From positions 9,722,254-9,786,253 of the forward strand of contig NC_089826.1 of NCBI RefSeq assembly GCF_035046505.1: a DNA stretch of 64,000 bases. The letters run 5' to 3'. Both the position numbers and the translations under genes were made by a program. Under the pieces are notes generated by a model that was not told the DNA's origin, did no database searches, and worked only from the letters and a program-made list of their open reading frames with translations. Shown piece after piece: positions 56,611 to 64,000 of the stretch (the stretch's first letter is position 1; each line of letters opens with the position of its first letter). Origin of the DNA: Tiliqua scincoides (taxonomy: Eukaryota > Chordata > Lepidosauria > Squamata > Scincidae).

Positions 56611-58383
56611 CATCCTAACACAGAAACCTAGGATTATGTGAGGGCTGCTTTTTAGCTGTGATCCTGAGTGCCTATATTTAAAAACAAGTTCCTCTGTCAG
56701 GACACCATTCCAAGTAAATCTGTTTGGGATTACATGCCAGGATTCTCTGTTTTAGCTAATTTATTTTAATAAGAATTGTATTTCTGTAGTAGACCAAAAT
56801 CCATTTAGCCTTTCATAGCGGTATTTCCAACAGCTACAGTAGATGTGTCTGGAAACTCCCAAGCCATTTGTGAGGGTGATGGCTAACCCTCTGTTGTTTA
56901 TCTTTAGCTGTTATGGCTAATAACCCTTGCATGAATTGGCCTAATCCAATAAAACCGTTTTTTCAGGACACTTTCCTTCCTGAGGGAAGTCTGTCCTCCC
57001 TTCTAAAAATGCCCAACAAAGCAAAGTGATTCAGTGGCCCGGTCCGCTCTCACATAGTGCCACCCGTTGAAAAGAGCACAGGTACAGCTCTTGCAAAATT
57101 ATCTTGGCTCCTTTCAGGACACCTGATTAAAAGGTATTTATTGTTCTAAACCTGAAATGTCTTTGGATAGGAGCCCATCTCTGCGGTCTTTCTGCTTGTA
57201 TTTACTCTGTTACTTGACTGTGGGTGGCAAAAGTCCTATAAACACACAGTTCGCTCCCCCTTTCCTCCTCCCTGATCCATTCACAGTTCAAGTGCCAAAG
57301 AAATAAATTTAAAGTGGCTATATGTTTTTTGACACTTTTATAAGTATTTATGCAAAATATTTAACCAGTTAGGTGTTATCTTTCCTATCCCTAAGGATGT
57401 GGCAGCTCATTTCAAAGGTTATTAATGGGAGAAAGGTACATTTTCTAAGAAACCTTAGACCATATATTGGTGGGGGGCGGATCTTTTTTCCCCCCATTAG
57501 TTTCAATACTTGGCTCACTGTGGAATGGAACTTGGATATTTTGTTTCCAATTGTGTTTTATATCAAAATGTATCCTCTGTGCACTGAATATTAACTGGAA
57601 TTTGGACAGGAAAGTGTACCTCTTTCCAATTTCACAGTTTGGTCCTTAATTTTACAGAAACATGGAACACATTGCTGGCTCTGGGTCATTAAGATCAGTG
57701 GGAACTTAGGTAGTGACTTCAGTTGCTTATGGATGGCTGTCCATTTATCTTATTTTGGCAGCAAGATTAATATCTGATGATATACTTATTTGAAAGACAA
57801 TGTATGGGTATTTGTTTACTTCTGGAATACAAAAATGCAAGTATATTGCTAAAAACACAATCTATCAATGACAATCAACAGCTGTTCTATACATACTCAG
57901 AAAGAGATAATCGGTAATAGAATTCTAGAATGTTCCATTTTATGCAGTTTGTGGAAAGGGGGAGTCATAATATTCATGACTCATAATGACTCTTGCATTT
58001 AGCAGACAGTACATTTGGGAGAAGTCTGCTCCTTTTAAAGCAGTGTATTATGAGTATGAATTTTTCTTTGCTTGGGGAGCACTCACAAATACTTCTTGTT
58101 TGTAGCTGAAATAGTACAGTTCAAACTTCTATCATCTTCTTCTGTGCAATAGGTAACTAGGTTTTGGTTTAGAGTCAAAGAAACTGACTACAATATTTCT
58201 GCAAGATTGTTTCAAGAAAGAAATTAAGTTTATAGTGTTCCATTTCCTTGGGGAAAACAAAAAAGCCACCAGTTTTTCCTCTAACCCTATGCATGTTCAC
58301 TCAAACACTCCTGTATCCAATGGCACCTTTGATTCTGTTGTATTCATCTTCATTAATGATTTTCTGCCAACTATAAATGAGTC
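56611..58383. other. Repeat-poor intronic stretch
   Basis: About 1.8 kb in which I recognise no mobile element, which is unusual for this window. A/T-rich, with homeodomain-like TAAT cores (for example 'ggctaataacccttgcatg', about 56916). No coding exon seen. Could hold conserved regulatory DNA; not shown by sequence alone. Confidence 0.3.
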
Positions 58384-58587
58384 CAGTGGTGTTCCTGGAA
58401 GGGAAAAAAAATTTTCAGGTGCAGGGATACTTGTGTAAAACATGCACTCCCCCTTGCTTTAGAGCCGGTTGCGACTGTGAAAGCATTCACAGCTGTGATT
58501 CGCTATGGAAGCAAAGGGGAGTGGGTGCTTTTTGTCCTTGTGCCTGGAAAAAACTTAGCATTTTGCCCCCCACCAGGAATGCCACTG
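58384..58587. mobile_element. hAT-like MITE (family A-like ends)
   Basis: Ends CAGTGGTGTTCCTGG / CCAGGAATGCCACTG are near-perfect inverses. Flanks 'aatgagtc' and 'agagagtc' match at 6 of 8 positions. 204 bp. Confidence 0.72.
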
Positions 58588-59049
58588 AGAGAGTCAAAAT
58601 TGAAAGGGCAGTTTTTGGATGGGTGTCTTTTGGCAAAAATCTTGGGTTGCAAACTTGCATGGCTTATTTTCAAGTTAGTTCCCTGGATCTCTGTATGACT
58701 ATTCCAGAATAAATTGTCTGGATAATAAATCATGTCTGCACCTGTATCTCAGCAAGAGGCAATTGTTTAGAGAGAAGGGAGAAACCATTTTGCAAGGGTT
58801 CAGAAAGTGACTGGATAAAACATAAATAGGAAAAAAAAAATGACACATCATCATTATTTATGTGCTCGCATTTCATAGGCACTGAAGATGACCATAATTT
58901 ACAGAGATCTTTTGACATTGAACACACAAACTGGCACTAGGCTGAAATTCTCCACTCACAGGCAATGGTTTTCCAGGCTGCTTCACACATTAGTTGTATA
59001 CAAATGTAATGTTTGAATGTAGCAATCCATATATCTGAGATCACATGTA

Positions 59050-59184
59050 CAGGTAGTCCCACATTTTGTCCAGAAGTCGGAACTGAAGTAAGCCAGAGCA
59101 GAGCTATTGCACCTGCTATCACACCAGACAAAACCTGGACATAAGTCAGGACAGCCATAAGCCAGACATCCATAACTTAGAGAC
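59050..59184. mobile_element. Possible TA-target MITE
   Basis: Left edge CAGGTAGTCCCACATTTT after TA, right border near 'agagac' before TA. The internal 'cataagtcaggacagccata' resembles mariner/Tigger-type repeats. Confidence 0.35.
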
Positions 59185-59196
59185 TATATCTGTGTG

Positions 59197-59632
59197 TTGG
59201 CAACCTCCAGTCTCGAAAGACTATGGTATCGTGCTCTGAATGGTGGTTCTGGAACAGCGTCTAGTGTGGCTGAAAAGGCCAATTCGGGAGTGACGCGAAG
59301 CCTGGGTAAAGAAGGTATGAAGGATAGGCTGTTACCCATGCAGCAAATCCCCCCTCTCCACGTCGCTGAAACGGTCCAATGGAAAGGCAGAAGCCAATAC
59401 GGTTGGTTCCAGCGGCATCGCAGGAGTTGTCAGAGCGTGACTGTGTACAGCCTCGAACTGCCTCAGGGACTCCGGCTCCTGATTTTGCCTCGAGGTTGAC
59501 TTCTGAAGCCTTTTCCACAACTGGATGTAGCCACAAGGCAGTGGAGGTTTGAGGTCAGAGTTTCCTTCTCTTAGATGAGCTGCCTTCCTAGGCTGACGAG
59601 TCCCATCTACCCGGTATTGCAGAGGGAGAGCA
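59197..59632 (-). mobile_element. Composite retroposon sharing the LINE tail (copy 1)
   Basis: The 3' end on the minus strand is the shared tail plus ~80 bp of LINE C-terminal sequence (to 'ttcgggagtgac' on +). It joins a different ~330-bp body ('cgaagcctgggtaaag' onward on +) that is not part of the visible LINE coding region. The body is shared with 62729-63204. No target duplication was recognised and the 5' end is truncated at about 59632. Confidence 0.7.
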
Positions 59633-59769
59633 ATACTTCCATAACTATAATTTACGAGCAATACTATACCTGTATTATTTGGGTATTGTTGGAGAGCAAG
59701 GATTGGCTGAAGGTTTTTTGTTGAGTCTTCCTTCCATGGCTAACTTGTATTTGTTGTATTGCTCCAGGT

Positions 59770-59965
59770 TAATCATATAATCGGAAGGGACCCACATCTA
59801 GTCCAACCCCCTGCCTGTAGTAGGAAATCTTCCTAGAGCATCTCCGGCAGGTGCTTGTCAAGGGAGAATCCACCACCTCCCTCTACTGTCTGTTCCAAAC
59901 CACCCTGACTGTCAAAGGTAGCTTAGAACAGAAATATGTTCTGTCTTCCATATGACAGCCCTTCA
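59770..59965 (-). mobile_element. CR1 LINE 3' end, other subfamily
   Basis: On + it reads 'atcggaagggacccacatct', 'agtccaaccccctgcctg' and 'ttccaaaccaccctgac', the classic inverted CR1 3' end known from birds and reptiles. Confidence 0.75.
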
Positions 59966-60128
59966 GATATTTGAAGAGCAGGTGATGTGGGTGATGGCTA
60001 GGAGGCACAAGGCCTTTTCTGTTGTGGCACCCCAATTACCAAATGCCAACTTCAAACTTTGTTCAGTGTTCACGTTGGCATCCTTTAGGTGCCAGTTGAG
60101 AAGTGACCCTGTTCTCACAGATGGGATA

Positions 60129-60300
60129 TAATAATAATAATACAGGTATTTATATACCGCCTTTCTGGGTTGTCAGATTTCTCCTCGGACTTATTCAAGG
60201 CGGTTTACAAAGGCAGGCTGTTCTAAATCCCCATAGGGATTTTTACAATATAATATATAATGTACAATATAATTTACAATAATTTACAATATAATAACTG
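60129..60300 (-). mobile_element. tRNA-SINE tail fragment with (ATT)n
   Basis: 'tacaggtatttatataccgc' and 'attcaaggcggtttacaaag' match the body and tail of the SINE at 14588. The tRNA-derived head is missing. Confidence 0.7.
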
Positions 60301-62728
60301 TACTACTCAAGAATGTTCTGTTGTTAAGGGCAATGTTATTCTGCTGAATCTTATCTGCTTTGTTTTGTATTTTTTTTAAAAAAAATCCTTACAGCATGTT
60401 GTTTTAATTTCATATGGAACCACCTTGGAGAACACTCGAGACCCTCTCTTTCCAGTGGGATATGATTCCTTAAAAATAAATGGTTATGTGAAATTGCTCT
60501 CAAAGGTTACACCTTGACCTAAACTGGATGACAGTGGCAGTAGTTGCACCAGTCCCAATTGTTTTGATGCTACAATCCAACCCCTGCCGTTAGCGTCAAT
60601 GCAGCTGCACCTTGGAGGTTTGTGCTGCAGGCATTGACTGGGAACAATAAGGAGACCTCCTTGAAGTAAAAGAGTTTTTATTCCCTTACCTTAGTAAGCC
60701 CCTTGTTGTCCTACTTAGATCTGCACCAGCTTTTTGGCTGGCACAAGTCTGAGAGGACCTGAGGAGAAGTGGTGAAGCTGGGCAGGTGGCAATGGATATC
60801 AACCGCACCATTGCCACTGAGATTTGCCCTTCCCTCCCAATGACCCAACCTCACCATTTCCCTCCTACTCTTCTCTTCTTTGCCCTGTTCTTCCTCTCCC
60901 CACCCACCTTGGCAGTTTATTGCTTCCATGGAATCCACAAGGGCCACTACCATGCAGCTTACACTGCTCACCATTTCCAGCAGGGGCCCGGGAGTGAAAA
61001 ACAGCATGTTCATTTTGCAACACCACAGATGACACTGTGCTGCGGAGCACAAGTTGGAAGATAGGATTGGGTGGTAAGAAAGGCAAGGGGGAGAGAGTGG
61101 TGAGTAGAGAGAGTAGTGAAGGTGGATTTTTTTTTAAAGGTAAAAACACCACAAGAAGGTCTGGATTCTGAAAAACTTGAAGACTATTGTCTTAGCATTG
61201 TTATTTGTTGTATATCTTTAAAGAAACATAAAACTGTGAGTTGATTATAAATGTTTAGCAATTTTGAGACTTTTCCACCAAAAATTTGTAGACCAAGAAA
61301 ATACTGCTTTTGTGTGTGTGTGTAAAAATAAAAATTTAGTTCAAATATGTGTTTGGTTTTTTTCCTTGCCACTCTGAAAATGTTCTACAATTAGATCCTT
61401 CCACACTGTCAAACAGGACATAGTTAAATGGGAATGAAATCAGACTATTGCCATGTCTATCAAACTGCTCAGGGCCTGATAGTCTTTTCTTCCTATGATT
61501 AGGTACTATATGTTTTCCCACAAACAAAATACCTGCATTACTGAAGGTGTGAATGCATCCTGAGTGCAGTTTTACCAATGCACCACTACCAACCTTGAGG
61601 ACATACCCCAAGGACACCACACAGAAACACACCTGACACAAGCAAAGTTGCCACAGCACCCCCTACAGTGAGTACTGTGGCATCAGAAGCGAAGGGCCAA
61701 AAGCAAAGGACTAGGAGCATCTGAAACAGGAGTTCAAGTCCCCATTCACACAAACACACATCCAAGGAATAAGTTTTTGACCAGAGCAAAACAAGGGTAG
61801 AAAGATAGCTCCCTTGAAAGAGGGCAGCCACGGGAAACAAACATAAAAGTGGCTCCATGGCAAAAGTTACAGTCCATGTGGGGCTATTAACCAGTTTGCA
61901 GGATCTCTCTTGCCAGGGGAGGGATTGGGACAAGCACAAGGTCATCCTCCAGGGAAAGCAACGTCTTGGGAGGTGGCCGCACAAAGACACAGGCAAGATG
62001 GGTTTGAGCCCAGCCAAGAGGTTTGTCCTAACCAGCAAAGAACTCACATCTTGCCTGGCTGGCCAGAAATACCCAGTGGACCAAAGGCAAGGGAGAGGCA
62101 GGTCTAGAATACCCACCAACCACTCCACAAGGCTACTCTCTAACCTCCCAGACACAACAGGAGACAGCAAAAAGCACCTCATTGGGCATTTAACACACTG
62201 CTGCAAGCAGGCCTACCTGTCTGGGAGGCAGTAGCCATTAATCAATCTGAAGGAGCACTGTCTAAGCCAATCGCTGAGCTGGCATGTGACACAATACACC
62301 TGCTGCAGTGGCCCATCCATCTAGCCACACTCACACAATCACTACAGCATGTACACTACATGCACACTGGCACCTGCTGGCATAGGTGTCAGTATGATGC
62401 TCTACCTGTCCCCCAGCCACATAGCAGCAGAGAACAGGGAACTCGGGAGCATAGAGGAGGGTGTCTCTCTTGAGATCATGGGGTGAGGATGCTGCAGACC
62501 TTGGGGGCAGAGAGGCCCCTCCCCCTGCAGAAATCCACTTGATCTGGGGTATGAAACAAATACAGTGGGCTAAAGGGATCCCACTTTGCTAACAAAAAGG
62601 CAGCATATGTGATCCAGTCAAAGTTTTTATTTAACAGTATCACTGATAGAGCAGCTTCTAAAAGATAAACACACATGGGATTGCCTCATCTGCTCCCAGC
62701 AAGGCTGTTGTGCTATTGCAAGTTATAT
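60301..62728. other. No gene recognised
   Basis: 60565-61075 has AATCCTA-type edges ('gctacaatccaaccc' and 'gataggattgggtgg') and may be a ~0.5-kb MITE-like element. 61580-62560 is G+C-richer and holds the long but unsupported frame at 61586-62206 (minus). No splice-flanked exon was seen. Confidence 0.35.
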
Positions 62729-63204
62729 TGTTGTTGGCATCCTTCAGTCTCAGAAGACTATGGTATCATGCTCTGAATGGTGGTTCTGGAACAGAGTGTC
62801 CTCTCCAGTGCGTGAAGCCTGGGTAAAGTAGTTATGGAGGATAGACTGTTTATCATGCAGCAAATCCCCCCTCTCCACGTCACTGAAATTGTCCAATGGA
62901 AAGGCAGAGGCCAGTATGGTTGGTTCCAGCGGCATCACAGGAGTTGCCAGAACGTGACTGTGTTCAGCCATGAACTGCCTCAGGGACTCCGGCTCAGGAT
63001 TTTGCCTCAAGGTTGACTCCTGAAGCCTTTTCCATAACTGGATGTAGCCACAAGGCAGTGGAGGTTTGGGATCAGAGTTTTCCTTCTCTCAGATGAGCTG
63101 CCTTCCCAGGCTGACGAGTCCCATCTACCCAGTGACTGTTTAGTCGCCTCTTACAACAAGTACAGCCAAACTGAGGGCCTATTCTTATCCCCCAGCCCCC
63201 AGGG
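62729..63204 (-). mobile_element. Composite retroposon sharing the LINE tail (copy 2, complete ends)
   Basis: Perfect 12-bp duplication 'tgcaagttatat' (62717-62728 and 63205-63216), so the 476-bp insert has both ends. On the minus strand it starts 'ccctgggggctgggggataa', passes 'gtaagaggcgactaaacag' and 'gggactcgtcagcctgggaa', and ends with the shared tail and a (CAA)n-like end. The body carries a frame (HSHVLATPVMPLEPTILASA, then FPLDNFSDVERGDLLH) also open in copy 1. The junction between body and LINE tail differs from copy 1. Confidence 0.82.
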
Positions 63205-63216
63205 TGCAAGTTATAT

Positions 63217-63854
63217 GGTAGACAGCAAAGTAACAGGTGTCAGTGAAATCTGGCTGTACCAGTTGGTTCACAGTCTGTTATATAGTTTGCAAAGCCACAG
63301 GAGCCTGACTGAAAGAGTAGGTCGGCAGCTTTTTTGAGCAGCAGCTGGGCTCACACTGTTCACTATAGGCTGGCTGGTGGAAGGCTTTCCTTGGGATCTG
63401 CATATTGTCTTTTAACTGTCGAGTCAGCTGCATGTGGCAGAGAGGAGGCACAGAGATAGAGCAATACAGACTTGACAGCAGCATATGTCATGCTGCTCTT
63501 TGGACTGATGCATATTCACTGTCTGTGAAGGAGAGGATATCACAAGAGTGTGTAGTGTGCTCTGTTTGCAGCAAGAACATGGTAGCTGGGAACAGTACCT
63601 ATCCCTTTTTTGGGGCACCTGGTCCCCAACCGGTCTATAGCATGCCACACACACTGCATCAGTGCTGCTACATTGTTTTGGGCCGGCCCTTGCTAGGATT
63701 GGGTCATCAGTGTCCTAATTTATACTAAATTTGAATGTGACCAAAATGTCACATCTTAAAGACAAACTTTATGAGTGTAATCCAGCCAAATTTAGAACAC
63801 TTACTTTCAACGTGTAAATTAAACATCTGAAATCAATGGGGATTGAAGCTGAAA
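63217..63854. other. No gene recognised
   Basis: A 'tgctaggattgggtcatcag' edge near 63691 could be one end of a worn MITE. Otherwise unassigned. Confidence 0.35.
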
Positions 63855-63925
63855 ACCTATACACGCTTAACTGAAAATGAGACTTACTTCTGAATAGAAA
63901 TGCATAAGATTGGGTTGCATAAGTA
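63855..63925. mobile_element. Short TTA-type MITE fragment
   Basis: 'gagacttacttctgaataga' and 'gcataagattgggttgcat' form the right half of the palindromic family; the left half is too worn to place. Confidence 0.4.
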
Positions 63926-64000
63926 TTTAAGTTTTCGGCATTTTGCTCTACTTTTCTTTTGAGTTTGGGTTTGTAAAAGAAGACAGTATGAAGTACCTGT

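Larger units (their letters stand above)
47730..64000 (+). other. BMP3: BMP3 intron 1 (partial, at least 16.27 kb)
   Basis: Starts gtgagc. No acceptor followed by the expected prodomain wording (such as GLYxFNLTS) or cystine-knot domain was found before the window's end, so the remaining exons lie to the right. Mobile elements inside are listed separately. Confidence 0.75.

Noticed and set aside
59332-59661. 109-codon minus frame as a host protein
   Set aside because: Lies within the composite retroposon and recurs at 62750-63010; kept only as a repeat-internal frame.
63405-63728. 107-codon + frame near the right edge
   Set aside because: No family recognised and no splice-site context; probably chance.
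47730-64000. BMP3 exon 2
   Set aside because: No frame with the expected prodomain or cystine-knot wording and no suitable acceptor seen; judged to lie beyond the window.

Overview
The window is nuclear DNA of a vertebrate, most likely a squamate reptile (a lizard). Three observations support this. Two host genes sit in the order known from vertebrate chromosomes (CFAP299 then BMP3, both on +). CR1, L2 and other non-LTR retrotransposon remnants carry many short truncated copies. Non-autonomous hAT-like and TTA-target (Harbinger-like) DNA elements and GT/CA microsatellites are very dense. No bacterial-type gene organisation, CRISPR array or intact tRNA/rRNA gene was seen. The squamate assignment rests on remembered repeat styles and is an inference.

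Host genes. Two 3'-terminal coding exons of CFAP299 (C4orf22) lie at 11671-11800 and 20787-20882. They are separated by an 8,986-bp intron, and poly(A) signals follow near 21031-21069. Everything before 11671 is therefore most likely CFAP299 intron. From about 21.1 kb to 46.4 kb is intergenic DNA in which I see only repeats and unassigned sequence. A CpG island at about 46.68-47.9 kb holds the leader and first coding exon of BMP3 (ATG at 47459, splice donor after 47729). The rest of the window to 64000 is BMP3 intron 1; I found no second exon.

Repeats. (1) hAT-like non-autonomous elements occur in several families. Four copies of one ~425-460-bp family each have perfect 8-bp target duplications, and another family brackets BMP3 exon 1. 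(2) TTA-target MITEs come in a strikingly constant 179-bp form and a ~90-bp form; twice the long form is inserted inside the short one. (3) A non-LTR LINE has a zinc-knuckle-like carboxy end and an extremely short 3' UTR. A 5S-rRNA-derived SINE and a separate ~0.45-kb composite retroposon share its 3' tail, so three kinds of element seem to use one tail. Four of these retroposon insertions have clear 10-12-bp target duplications, including one of only 41 bp. (4) CR1, L2 and L1 fragments and tRNA-derived SINEs are present. (5) A likely LTR lies at the left edge.

The most interesting items are the shared retroposition tail (LINE, 5S-SINE, composite element) and the hAT-like foldback elements placed on either side of BMP3 exon 1. 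No gene system of unknown kind was found; most long open frames are chance frames in repeats or in the CpG island.
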